From positions 164,473 through 228,472 of the forward strand of contig WLWY01000010.1 in NCBI GenBank assembly GCA_012103325.1: a stretch of DNA of 64,000 nucleotides, in the 5' to 3' direction. Source of the DNA: Alphaproteobacteria bacterium. GTDB lineage: Bacteria; Pseudomonadota; Alphaproteobacteria; UBA8366; GCA-2717185. Below the pieces are notes generated by a model. The model had not been told where the DNA came from. It did no database searches and saw nothing but the letters and a program-made list of their open reading frames with translations. The translations under genes and the position numbers were made by a program. Positions 25,737 to 34,442 of this stretch are shown in pieces (the first letter of the stretch is position 1; each line of letters begins with the position of its first letter).

Positions 25737-27221
25737 ATGACCATTCTCGCCATCGATCAGGGGACGACGAGCACGCGCGCGATTATTTTTAGCGCCGATG
25801 GCAAGCCGCTCGGGCAGGCGCAACGGGAACTACCGCAGATCTACCCCCGTCCCGGGTGGGTCGAACATGATCCGGAAACGATCTGGAGCGACGCCGTCGC
25901 CGTTTGCCGCGATGTGATTGCGTCCACTGGCATCGCCGCGGCCGATATCGCCGCAATCGGGATCACCAATCAGCGCGAGACGACCGTGATCTGGGATCGC
26001 GCGACCGGAGAACCGATTCATAATGCCATCGTCTGGCAGGACCGGCGGACCGCCGACGCTTGCGCGGAGATTCGTGCGGACAGCAATGAACCGCGCGTGC
26101 AAGCCAAGACGGGATTGTTACTCGACCCCTATTTTTCCGCGACCAAAATCGCCTGGCTGCTCGACCATGTCGAGGGTGCGCGGGCGCGGGCGGAAGCCGG
26201 CGACTTCGCCTTCGGGACCATCGACAGCTTCCTGCTCTGGCGGCTGACGGGTGGGCAGGTCCATGCGACGGACATCACCAACGCCGCCCGCACGTTGCTG
26301 TTCGACATCAATACGCAGGACTGGGATGACGACCTTTTGAATATGTTCGGCGTTCCGCGTGCCTTATTGCCAACGGTACATGACAACATGGCCGATTTCG
26401 GAACCACCGAGAAAGATCTGATCGGGGCCGCCATTCCCATCGCCGGCATGGCCGGGGATCAGCAGGCGGCGACCGTCGGGCAGGCCTGCTTCGAACCGGG
26501 CATGGTCAAGGCGACCTATGGTACCGGATGTTTTGCCCTGCTGAATATCGGCGAAAAGCCCGTACGGTCCGCCAACAAGCTTCTGACGACGATTGCCTAT
26601 CACCTCAAAGGACGAACCACATATGCCCTCGAAGGCAGCATCTTTACCGCCGGTGCCGCTGTTCAATGGCTGCGCGATGGCGTCGGCGTCGTCAAGCAGG
26701 CGGAAGAAACCGAAGCCCTCGCGCGTGCCGCCAACCCCGAGAGCAGCGTCTATATGGTGCCAGCGTTCACTGGGCTCGGCGCACCGTACTGGGACCCCGA
26801 AGCGCGCGGTGCAATTTACGGACTAACCCGCGACACGGGGCGCGAAGAACTTGCGAGGGCGACCCTGGAATCGGTGTGTTATCAGACGCGCGACCTGTTC
26901 GAGGCGATGGCGGCCGACGGCGCGGTATCACCGGAAGCGTTGCGGGTCGATGGTGGCATGATCGGCAACGATTGGGCGATGCAGTTTCTCGCCGACATTC
27001 TGGATCTGGCGGTCGAAAGACCGATGACGGCGGAAACGACGGCGTTGGGGGCCGCCATGCTGGCCGGCATGCATACCGGCCTTATGAAAGGACCGCTTGT
27101 CCTGGCGCAGCATTGGCGCTGCCATTCGCGTTTCGAGCCCAAGATGAGCAATATGGAACGCGCGCAGCGCTTCGATGGCTGGCGCGACGCCGTGCGCCGA
27201 ACCCGTAGCAGCAAGGATTAG
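25737..27221 (+). CDS. glpK: Glycerol kinase
   Basis: A 494-residue FGGY-family kinase that phosphorylates glycerol to glycerol-3-phosphate. A-I-D-Q-G-T-T-S-T-R-A at the start, N-Q-R-E-T-T, the W-Q-D-R-R-T-A segment, G-D-Q-Q-A-A and the G-L-G-A-P-Y-W-D-P-E-A-R-G-A stretch are diagnostic. GGGAG precedes ATG 25737, and the much longer in-frame upstream extension is not coding. No glpF, glpD or glpR is adjacent, so its place in glycerol uptake is not shown. It is divergent from the glutamine-synthetase-like series. Confidence 0.94.
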   Translation: MTILAIDQGTTSTRAIIFSADGKPLGQAQRELPQIYPRPGWVEHDPETIWSDAVAVCRDVIASTGIAAADIAAIGITNQRETTVIWDRATGEPIHNAIVWQDRRTADACAEIRADSNEPRVQAKTGLLLDPYFSATKIAWLLDHVEGARARAEAGDFAFGTIDSFLLWRLTGGQVHATDITNAARTLLFDINTQDWDDDLLNMFGVPRALLPTVHDNMADFGTTEKDLIGAAIPIAGMAGDQQAATVGQACFEPGMVKATYGTGCFALLNIGEKPVRSANKLLTTIAYHLKGRTTYALEGSIFTAGAAVQWLRDGVGVVKQAEETEALARAANPESSVYMVPAFTGLGAPYWDPEARGAIYGLTRDTGREELARATLESVCYQTRDLFEAMAADGAVSPEALRVDGGMIGNDWAMQFLADILDLAVERPMTAETTALGAAMLAGMHTGLMKGPLVLAQHWRCHSRFEPKMSNMERAQRFDGWRDAVRRTRSSKD

Positions 27222-27294
27222 CGAATCGGCACGGCGTTCGGAGCCATCGAAGAGGGCGACACTTCAAGTCCGGAAAAACGTCAAGGAGAGCAAC

Positions 27295-27681
27295 ATGGCA
27301 ACCTTCAAATTCGACCACATCCATTTGCGCAGTCCGAGCCCGGAAGACACCGCCGCGTTTTACGAACGAATGTTCGACGCGGAGGTGATCCGGTCCACGC
27401 AGAGCGGCAAGCCACGCGTGGACATGAATCTGTGTGGCCAGATGGTTTTTATCGCACGGGTCGGGCCGGACGACGGCATCGCCGATGCGCCGCAGCAGCC
27501 TCATATGGGACTGGAGCATCTCGGGCTGATCGTCACTGGCATCGATGACGTCGTGGCCGAATTGAAAACCAAGGGCGCCGAGTTCACCATGGAGCCGACG
27601 ACGATCCGGCCCGGCACGCGCATCGCCTTTCTGCGCGGGCCGGAAGACGTATCGATCGAACTGGTGGACCGCAACGCCTGA
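27295..27681 (+). CDS. VOC-superfamily (glyoxalase/dioxygenase-like) protein
   Basis: A 128-residue single-module VOC protein. Metal-ligand positions are suggested by F-D-H-I-H-L near the start, G-L-E-H-L-G-L in mid-protein, and S-I-E-L-V-D at the end. F-Y-E-R-M-F-D-A is typical of the glyoxalase/bleomycin-resistance fold. A strong AAGGAGAG site fixes ATG 27295. It follows glpK by 73 bases on the same strand. A glyoxalase I, epimerase or resistance role cannot be separated. Confidence 0.85.
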   Translation: MATFKFDHIHLRSPSPEDTAAFYERMFDAEVIRSTQSGKPRVDMNLCGQMVFIARVGPDDGIADAPQQPHMGLEHLGLIVTGIDDVVAELKTKGAEFTMEPTTIRPGTRIAFLRGPEDVSIELVDRNA

Positions 27682-27701
27682 GCCGTCGTTGCGCCGGTAG
27701 A

Positions 27702-28481
27702 TCAGCAGAACAACTTGCGGATTTTGTCTTTCGCATCGGGCGGCGGCGCCGCAAAGAGCCCTTTTGTACTGCGGACAATGCCGAGACGGCGCAGATCGAC
27801 CATGAGTTCCGCCGCCTTCACGACCGCCGTACAGCAATCGAGAATCGGAACGCCGTCGATATCCCGTACGGCCTGATCGATCAGAAACATGTTCAGCGGA
27901 TTGCCGGCGACCATCAGCAAGGCAGCCCCCTGTGCGATCGCCTGCCGGGCGGCTTCGGTAAACAGGCGCACATAGGTCGCCGGGTCGTCGTACATCTTGG
28001 GAAAATTCTCATAGGTCAGGCCAAGATGCGTACCGGCGGCCATACGGTCCGCCAAACCATAACGCTTTGCCATTTCGCCGATATGCAGCTGCATCGCTTC
28101 ATTGTGGGTGACGAAGCTGAAGGTGGGCGCGAGCTGGCAGGCGAGATGCATCGCGCTTTCAGTGATGAAGACAACCGGAATGTCCAACAATTCGCGCATT
28201 TCGTAATAACCGTGATCCAATGTGTTGATCACCGCGACAGCGTCGAAGCCTTTCGTCTCCGCCCGCAGCACGCTTTTGATCATCAGAGATGTGACGATGT
28301 GAAATGAGGCGCGGTAGCGGTCTTTGCCATACGGCGTCTCACCGATACCGAACGTTTGCAACTGGGTTTCAGGGCGCGCCACAGCCGTCATGTGACGTTC
28401 AACGGCCGCCTCGTACTGCTGTCCGTACGGCGTCGCCGTATCGGCCGTCAGGGCACTGCCGCTTTGAAGCCAGATTTTCAT
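27702..28481 (-). CDS. Asp/Glu/hydantoin racemase-like protein
   Basis: A 259-residue protein of the aspartate/glutamate racemase superfamily, which uses two cysteines as acid/base. The C-terminal cysteine is present in I-L-D-C-C-T-A-V. At the N-terminal position the chain reads V-I-N-T-L-D-H-G-Y, where I would expect a cysteine; the function may therefore be isomerase or a non-racemising reaction. GGAGGGT sits 7 bases before ATG 28481, which decides the start over ATG 28487 and 28568. It is divergent from the enolase-superfamily gene, so both may act on one substrate. Confidence 0.75.
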   Translation of the reverse strand: MKIWLQSGSALTADTATPYGQQYEAAVERHMTAVARPETQLQTFGIGETPYGKDRYRASFHIVTSLMIKSVLRAETKGFDAVAVINTLDHGYYEMRELLDIPVVFITESAMHLACQLAPTFSFVTHNEAMQLHIGEMAKRYGLADRMAAGTHLGLTYENFPKMYDDPATYVRLFTEAARQAIAQGAALLMVAGNPLNMFLIDQAVRDIDGVPILDCCTAVVKAAELMVDLRRLGIVRSTKGLFAAPPPDAKDKIRKLFC

Positions 28482-28590
28482 CGTCATACCCTCCAGAAAC
28501 GGCCCCCTTCGAACCAGGCGTCGCGGTGCCGCATCGACATCATGTGCTAGAGTTCTCGCAAATACCAAAAACCATCGGGGAATTTATGCC

Positions 28591-29682
28591 ATGAAGATCG
28601 CCAGCTTCGAAGCGACCACGCTGAACGTTCCGGAAGACGAACCGCTGGCGAACATGCCAGAGGAAAAGGGCCGCACCCGCCCCGTCGTGATTCTGCGCCT
28701 GCGTACCGACAATGGCATCGAAGGCCTTGGCGTCACCTTCTATGGCGGCAAGGTGACCGGCAGTCTGCGCGTCGCGGTCGAGGAATTGGCCGCGTTCACG
28801 GTCGGCGAGGATCCGATGCGGATCGAGGCGATCATCGCCAAGCTGCGCGCCGCCGCCGACTCTGCCGGCCCCGGCGGCATCTTCACGCTAGCGCTGTCCG
28901 CTATCGATGTCGCCCTGTGGGACATCAAGGGCAAGGCACTCGACCAGCCCTTGTGGAAGCTGCTCGGCGGTCATCGCGACCGCGTGCCCACATACGCGTC
29001 CGGTGCCCTGCGCCGTGGCCTGACCGACGATCAGGCGCAGCAGGCCGCCCGCACCCTGGTGGAAAAGGGCTTCCGCGAGATGAAGACGCAGATGGCGCTG
29101 CCCGGCAACCCGACGCCGGAAGACGAAATGCGCCGCGTGCGGATGGTGCGCGAGGCCATCGGCCCTGACATCAAGCTGATGTGCGACATCAACCAGCGCT
29201 GGCGCCCGGAACAGGCCATCGATATCGGCAGCCGGGTCGAGGATGTCGGATTGTTCTGGCTCGAAGACGTCACGACCGCCGACGATTATCAAGGCCTCGC
29301 CCGCGTCACCGCCGCGCTGAACACGCCGATTGCCGGCGGCGAATATCTCTGGGGCATCGCCCCCTTCCGCCAGATGATCGAAGCGCGCTCCGTCGACATC
29401 GTCATGGTCGACATCGCCCGCGCCGGCGGCGTCACCCCCTGGATGAAAATCGCCGGGATGGCGGAAGCCTTCAACCTGCCCATCGTCAGCCACGTGATGC
29501 CCGAAATCCTCGTCCACGTCGTCGCCGCCTGCCCGAACGGGCTGACGGTGGAATACATGCCGCGGATGTTGGCGCTCTACGAAGAGACCCCACCGATTGA
29601 AAATGGTGAACTCGTGTTGTCCGACAAGCCGGGACTGGGGTTGAAATTCGACGAGAAGGCGATTGCCGCGTTTACGGCGTGA
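28591..29682 (+). CDS. Mandelate racemase / muconate lactonizing enzyme-like protein
   Basis: A 363-residue enolase-superfamily enzyme. Metal ligands lie in C-D-I-N-Q-R-W, W-L-E-D-V and G-G-E-Y-L-W; the general-base His is likely in V-S-H-V-M-P-E. The second-strand motif is M-K-T-Q-M, a K-x-Q in place of the commoner K-x-K, so the acid/base set differs from a simple racemase; sugar-acid dehydratase is plausible. I-D-V-A-L-W-D-I-K-G-K is intact. Its last 106 bases overlap the 3' end of the opposite ydcF-like gene. Confidence 0.86.
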   Translation: MKIASFEATTLNVPEDEPLANMPEEKGRTRPVVILRLRTDNGIEGLGVTFYGGKVTGSLRVAVEELAAFTVGEDPMRIEAIIAKLRAAADSAGPGGIFTLALSAIDVALWDIKGKALDQPLWKLLGGHRDRVPTYASGALRRGLTDDQAQQAARTLVEKGFREMKTQMALPGNPTPEDEMRRVRMVREAIGPDIKLMCDINQRWRPEQAIDIGSRVEDVGLFWLEDVTTADDYQGLARVTAALNTPIAGGEYLWGIAPFRQMIEARSVDIVMVDIARAGGVTPWMKIAGMAEAFNLPIVSHVMPEILVHVVAACPNGLTVEYMPRMLALYEETPPIENGELVLSDKPGLGLKFDEKAIAAFTA

Positions 29683-30551
29683 TCCGGTCGATGATCAATC
29701 GTGTTACCTCTAATTGAGCCCAACTTCAGGACGGAGCCATGATAAACGCCGAGTATTGCCGAGTAATGGCAGACTATAATCTGTGGATGAACAGGCGGTT
29801 GTTCGGTAAGCGTCCAGCGGTACCAGGCAAGGCCGAAAAATTCATGCATGGCGAAGTAGCTGCGCCGCAAGGCCTTGGCCGCAGGCAGGAACGCATTGAC
29901 CTCGATTCGCGAAGGATGAACGAAGCTGCTCGGCGCCGCGGTGACCGACAGGCCCGCCGCCTCGAAGGCCGCGACGGCTCTCGGCAAATGCCACGCCTGG
30001 GACACCAGGTAGACGGAGCGGATGCCCCGGGATTTCAATATCCGTGCGCTGAATACTGCGTTTTCGTGGGTCGTCCGGGATTGCTTCTCAATCCAGATCG
30101 GCTCCACACCGAAGTCCTGGCGTAAAGTGCGCTGCATCATGATGGCGAGTTCGATTTGGTTGTTACGCGACCACCCGCCGGTGACGAGCATCGGCAAACC
30201 GGATTCCTGGTGCAGGCGTGCCCCTTGGCGAAGGCGTTCCAGAGTCATTGAATCCACGTTCTGGGGGGCTTCTCCTGGTGTTTCATAGACGAAACCCGCG
30301 GCAAGGACGACGACGGCGCCAGGACGATCCTTGCTGTCCACCGGGAGGACCGGCAGCACGATGCCGGATTCAACCGCGGCCAGCAGCCGCGTTGCGACAA
30401 AAGACGTACTGAGTCCGTAAAGCACCACGGCACCGGCGACGGCAACGAACAGCCCGGCGCGCGGCATCCAGCGGCGCAGGATTAGCCCGAGCACGATCAC
30501 CAATACGAAATTGGCCGGCGGCAGTGCCAGCGCCTTGATCAAGGAATACAT
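29577..30551 (-). CDS. YdcF/ElyC-like DUF218 protein with C-terminal extension
   Basis: A 324-residue protein. Two N-terminal hydrophobic helices precede a DUF218 domain (about residues 77-230) with V-V-L-A-A-G, T-G-G-W-S-R-N, S-R-T-T-H-E-N-A and S-Q-A-W-H-L-P-R-A, the family core. ElyC-type relatives affect envelope polysaccharide or peptidoglycan precursor metabolism. After W-Y-R-W-T-L-T, where relatives usually end, there are about 70 extra residues that lie antisense to the enolase gene. The start is 3 bases from the rodA stop, so it belongs to the shape operon. Confidence 0.8.
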   Translation of the reverse strand: MYSLIKALALPPANFVLVIVLGLILRRWMPRAGLFVAVAGAVVLYGLSTSFVATRLLAAVESGIVLPVLPVDSKDRPGAVVVLAAGFVYETPGEAPQNVDSMTLERLRQGARLHQESGLPMLVTGGWSRNNQIELAIMMQRTLRQDFGVEPIWIEKQSRTTHENAVFSARILKSRGIRSVYLVSQAWHLPRAVAAFEAAGLSVTAAPSSFVHPSRIEVNAFLPAAKALRRSYFAMHEFFGLAWYRWTLTEQPPVHPQIIVCHYSAILGVYHGSVLKLGSIRGNTIDHRPDHAVNAAIAFSSNFNPSPGLSDNTSSPFSIGGVSS

Positions 30552-30554
30552 CGG

Positions 30555-31694
30555 TCAGCTGCCGTCGCCGTGCCGGCCGATGCGAACATCGCGATGAATG
30601 GAAACACTGATCAGCAATCCGAACCCGGCCAGGACGGAAATCATGGCGGTGCCCCCAAACGAGATCAGCGGCAGGGGTAGACCGACGACGGGCACCAGCC
30701 CCATCACCATGGCGATATTGATGAACGCGTACAGAAAAAACGTGACCGTCACGCCCGAGGCAAGCAGGCGGCCAAACTGGGTCTGGCTGCGCAACGCGAT
30801 CGAGAACCCGTACAGGATCAACAGCGCGTACAGACCCAACAGACCGAGTCCTCCGGCAAGGCCGAACTCCTCAGCGAGCATGGTGAAGATGAAATCGGTC
30901 TGCCGTTCGGGCAGAAAGCTCAGATGACTTTGCGTCCCCTGCATGAATCCGCGACCGAACACACCGCCCGAACCGAGGGCGATTTTCGACTGCAGGATAT
31001 GATATCCGGCGCCGAGCGGATCGCGGTCCGGCGACAGGAAGGTGAGAATCCGGCCTTGCTGGTACTCGCGCAGAAGCGACCATATGATCGGCACGGCGAT
31101 GACCGCCGACGTCAAAATGACCACGAACTTCCAGATCCGGACCCCGGCGAGAAAAAAGAGCGCACCGCCACTGATCACGAGAAACAGGCCGGTGCCGAGG
31201 TCGGGCTGCCGTTGTATGAGGACGACTGGTGCGGCAACCAAAAGCAAGGGCATGACAAGGAATAGCGGCCGCCCGATATCTTCGATATTCAGGCGGTGAA
31301 AATACCGGGCGAGCGCCAAGATCATCGCGATCTTCATGAATTCCGAAGGCTGCAGTTGGAACAGCCCTATATCGATCCAGCGCTTTGCACCACCGCGCTC
31401 AACGCCGATAACTTCGACACCGGCCAGCAACGCCAAGGTCAAGGCGTAGAAAATATAGGCGTAACGCATCCAGAACCGTATATCGATCAGGGCGATAACG
31501 AACATAACGACGAAACCGGCCGCGAAGACGATCATCTGCCGTGATGCCCAGGGCGACAGATTGCCGTTTGCCGCGGAATACAGCATCGCGAACCCGATCG
31601 ACGCGACGATCGTGATCAAGAGTACGAGGGCCCAGTTGATCTGCCAGATCTTTTGGGTGAGTCGTGTTTCTGACCGGTCGCGCGTGCCGATCAT
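30555..31694 (-). CDS. rodA: Rod shape-determining protein RodA
   Basis: A 379-residue SEDS-family glycan polymerase with about ten membrane helices; it works with PBP2 in the elongasome to polymerise peptidoglycan. V-E-V-I-G-V-E-R-G-G-A-K-R-W-I-D-I-G, the F-Q-P-S-E-F/L-Q-P-S-E-F segment, and Q-R-Q-P-D-L-G-T are diagnostic. The ATG overlaps the stop of mrdA (4 bases), giving coupled synthesis with its transpeptidase partner. Length is normal. Confidence 0.96.
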   Translation of the reverse strand: MIGTRDRSETRLTQKIWQINWALVLLITIVASIGFAMLYSAANGNLSPWASRQMIVFAAGFVVMFVIALIDIRFWMRYAYIFYALTLALLAGVEVIGVERGGAKRWIDIGLFQLQPSEFMKIAMILALARYFHRLNIEDIGRPLFLVMPLLLVAAPVVLIQRQPDLGTGLFLVISGGALFFLAGVRIWKFVVILTSAVIAVPIIWSLLREYQQGRILTFLSPDRDPLGAGYHILQSKIALGSGGVFGRGFMQGTQSHLSFLPERQTDFIFTMLAEEFGLAGGLGLLGLYALLILYGFSIALRSQTQFGRLLASGVTVTFFLYAFINIAMVMGLVPVVGLPLPLISFGGTAMISVLAGFGLLISVSIHRDVRIGRHGDGS

Positions 31695-33574
31695 TGCTCG
31701 GTTTTCCCGGGTCCGACGATCGCGACGTCGCCCGTTATCTCATGACGCGCGGAGTCGCGCTGTTGCGCCTTCTCAAGCAGGTCCCGGGCAATCGGGGCGG
31801 CAACTTTCGAACCGCCGCCGCCATGCTCCACGATCACCGCAGCAACATATTGCGGCGCGTGCACTGGCGCATACCCGACGAACAAGGCATGATCCCGCTC
31901 GCGCCAGGGCTTTTCCTTGTTCTTACGAACCCCGCCCTCGCGTTCCGCCATACTGATACGCCGCACCTGCGAGGTACCCGTCTTTCCACCCATCGCCATG
32001 GCCGGGTCCTTCAATCGCGCCTTGCGTGCGGTACCGCGGGAATGATTGACCACCTGGTCCATGGCATTCATCACAAGGCGCCGGTGGGTCTTGGATATAT
32101 CGAGCGATGGAAATTCAGGGTCCGGATTGGGCGCAATGAATTCGGGTTCTATGCGGTCGCGCGTCAGCCGAGGTGTCACGGCGAATCCGCCATTGACCAA
32201 TCGCGACGTCATGATGGCCAGTTGCAATGGCGTCGCCAGCACATAGCCCTGCCCGATCGCGGCAATCACCGTCTCGCCCTTTTGCCAGCTGCTGCCGAGC
32301 GCAGCCCGCTTCCAGCCCTTGGTCGGAATCAGGCCGGCTTTCTCGCCCGCGATGTCGAAATCGTGGGTTTCTCCAAAGCCCAGCCGCCGAGCCATCGCCG
32401 CGATGCGGTCGACACCAATTTTCAGCGCAACTTCGTAGAACCAGATATCGCAAGATTCCCGCAACGCCCGGGTGAGCGCGACGCGCCCATGCCCATGTTT
32501 CTTCCAGCAATGAAAACGCCGATTGCCCAACCGCATATAGCCGCGGCAGTACGACGAGTGTTCTGGGGGTATACCCGCTTCGAGCGCCGCAAGCGCAACG
32601 GCGACTTTAAAGGTCGATCCCGGCGCATACTGGCCCGCAATTGCCTTGTTGATAAGGGGCGTGTGAGGATCACGAACGAGACCACGCCATTCGTCGTTGC
32701 TCAACCCTTCGTTAAACGCGTTGGGGTTGAAGCCCGGCGACGACACCATGGCCAGAACATCACCTTTGTGCGGATCCATCACGACCGTTGCGGCACTTCT
32801 TTCATCTGCCAGACGATCCGCGGCGAAAGCCTGCAAGCCTGCATCCAATGTCAGTCCGACTTCGCGTCCGGGTTCGCCTTCATCGCGGCGCAGCTCCCGG
32901 ATGACGCGCCCGAAGGCGTTTACTTCCACCTGACTATTGCCCGCCTTGCCGCGCAACGCGGCGTCGTAACGTCTTTCAATACCGCTTTTGCCGATGCGGA
33001 AACCCGGCAGCTCCAGCAACGGGTCGCCTGTCAGTTCCTTTTCCGAAACCGATGAGACATAACCGATGACGTGGGCCACGGAAGGGCCGAGCGGGTAAAA
33101 CCGGGACAGGCCAACTTCAATATTCACACCGGGCAGGTTCGGCGCATTGACTTCCAGACGGCTAACTTCGCCCCAGCTCAGATTTTCAGCCACCGTGATC
33201 GGCACGAAGGCGCGCCGCCGCCGCGCATCGCGCAGCACGCGTTTTGTATCCAGCGACCCCGTTTCAAGCACCTTTTCCAACCGAGCCAGTGTCGCTTCGA
33301 TATCCCCGACCTGCTCGGGTATGAGAACAATGCGATAGTTCTGCACGTTGATGGCGATGGGTTCCCCGAAACGGTCGAGGATATAGCCGCGCGGCGGTGC
33401 CAACAGGCGAAGATTGATGCGGTTGTCTTCCGCCAATGTCCGATAGCGTTCCGACTGCAAGACCTGTAGATAGTACATCCGAGCGCCCAGGCCGGCGAAC
33501 AGCGCCATCTGACCGCCCGCCAGGATCGCGGCCCGGCGGCTAAACAGCTTCTCGCGCGTCTTATCGGTCTTCAT
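31691..33574 (-). CDS. mrdA: Penicillin-binding protein 2 (elongasome transpeptidase)
   Basis: A 627-residue class B PBP. One N-terminal membrane anchor follows the basic start; a dimerisation region and the transpeptidase domain follow. The catalytic motifs are visible: S-T-F-K, S-C-D (the SxN position) and K-T-G-T-S. It cross-links lateral peptidoglycan together with RodA. The ATG lies on the edge of the large palindromic element that fills the mreD-mrdA gap; no ordinary Shine-Dalgarno precedes it, only C-T-T-G-G-T-A-T-A. Confidence 0.96.
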   Translation of the reverse strand: MKTDKTREKLFSRRAAILAGGQMALFAGLGARMYYLQVLQSERYRTLAEDNRINLRLLAPPRGYILDRFGEPIAINVQNYRIVLIPEQVGDIEATLARLEKVLETGSLDTKRVLRDARRRRAFVPITVAENLSWGEVSRLEVNAPNLPGVNIEVGLSRFYPLGPSVAHVIGYVSSVSEKELTGDPLLELPGFRIGKSGIERRYDAALRGKAGNSQVEVNAFGRVIRELRRDEGEPGREVGLTLDAGLQAFAADRLADERSAATVVMDPHKGDVLAMVSSPGFNPNAFNEGLSNDEWRGLVRDPHTPLINKAIAGQYAPGSTFKVAVALAALEAGIPPEHSSYCRGYMRLGNRRFHCWKKHGHGRVALTRALRESCDIWFYEVALKIGVDRIAAMARRLGFGETHDFDIAGEKAGLIPTKGWKRAALGSSWQKGETVIAAIGQGYVLATPLQLAIMTSRLVNGGFAVTPRLTRDRIEPEFIAPNPDPEFPSLDISKTHRRLVMNAMDQVVNHSRGTARKARLKDPAMAMGGKTGTSQVRRISMAEREGGVRKNKEKPWRERDHALFVGYAPVHAPQYVAAVIVEHGGGGSKVAAPIARDLLEKAQQRDSARHEITGDVAIVGPGKTEQ

Positions 33575-33840
33575 TATACCAAGGAACGGTGATAGTGACC
33601 CTTAGAGATCGCGTATGCGGTCCGTCGGGTAGAAGGGGCGGCGCCGGCGATGTGGGGCATCGTCAAGCCGCTCCGACGCCCTCCGACGGGCCGCATACGC
33701 GACCCGAAGGGCGGGTTATCCAGGCTTTCGGACAGCGTCGCGCCCGGCTTCCGATGCCCCACATCGCTGCGCCGCGCGCTCCTTGCCGAAAACCTGGAAA
33801 ATCCGTCTCTATGGGTCACTATCACCGCTCCTTGGTATTA
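33574..33840. repeat. 267-bp two-armed palindromic element filling the mreD-mrdA gap
   Basis: Outer 28-base inverted repeats at 33574-33601 and 33813-33840 match at 26 positions (core CCAAGGA-x-CGGTGATAGTGAC). Inside are two arms: arm A pairs GCGTATGCGG (about 33611) with CCGCATACGC (33691-33700); arm B pairs CCAGGCTTTCGG with CCGAAAACCTGG. The tips carry GATGTGGGGCATC and GATGCCCCACATC. The 13-base linker CGACCCGAAGGGC at 33700 separates the arms. The element runs exactly from the mreD stop codon to the mrdA start codon. ORFs inside it are not credible. It has no transposase, so it looks like a MITE-like element. Confidence 0.9.
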
Positions 33841-34356
33841 TTCGGCCACCGGCAATGTCCGCTGGATCCGTGTGAACATCCACGCCACGACCGGGTAAAG
33901 CGCGATCGTCGCCAGGTATTTGAAGTACGCCGGACGCGGCCCGATAATCGTCTCGGAAATCACCGACATTAGCGCCCATTCCAACGCCAACGCACCGGCG
34001 GTGACGACCATAAATCCCCACCAAACCACAAGGAAGGACTTGCCATAGAAGAACCGGCGCTGGGAAACGCACACCCCGTAGACTGCGAGGAAGATCAGCG
34101 TATTCACGCCGATCGCGCCACCGGACAAAATGTCCTGAAGAATACCGATAAAGAAAATTGCCGGGGCCGGCAAAAGGTCGGCGCGATGCAGACCCCAATA
34201 ATAGACGGCCATCAGCGCCAGCGCGGGCACGATAAAACTGATCTGGGGCAAGCGCAGCGGCACGACACTGATGATCACAAGACACAGGCTTACCAACAGC
34301 GGTGTCAAATTCCGCGCAACAAAATCGAGCCGTTGCCAGACGGTACCCTTTATCAC
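33838..34356 (-). CDS. mreD: Rod shape-determining protein MreD
   Basis: A 172-residue protein with about five membrane helices. L-R-L-P-Q-I-S-F, Y-Y-W-G-L-H-R, and the G-I-L-Q-D-I-L-S-G-G-A-I-G-V-N segment are typical of MreD. It belongs to the elongasome membrane complex with MreC and RodA. Its stop codon TAA lies in the outer stem of the palindromic element. An 86-base gap separates it from mreC and holds a small ACAACCT/AGGTTGT hairpin at 34390-34417. The start is chosen at the ATG nearest the homologous N-terminus. Confidence 0.92.
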   Translation of the reverse strand: MIKGTVWQRLDFVARNLTPLLVSLCLVIISVVPLRLPQISFIVPALALMAVYYWGLHRADLLPAPAIFFIGILQDILSGGAIGVNTLIFLAVYGVCVSQRRFFYGKSFLVVWWGFMVVTAGALALEWALMSVISETIIGPRPAYFKYLATIALYPVVAWMFTRIQRTLPVAE

Positions 34357-34442
34357 GTCGACGGGCTCCTAAAGGATCGCTTTCGCCAGACAACCTATCG
34401 CAAAAAGACAAGGTTGTGCGACGCTTTCCTGCACGGTCTGCG

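Noticed and set aside
31664..33055. 463-codon plus-strand ORF over mrdA
   Set aside because: It is the shadow of PBP2, whose catalytic motifs are all on the other strand.
33574..33972. Two ORFs of 83 and 127 codons inside the mre palindromic element
   Set aside because: Their near-identical beginnings and ends (M-I-V-T and G-H-Y-H-R-S-L-V on both strands) only reflect the palindrome.
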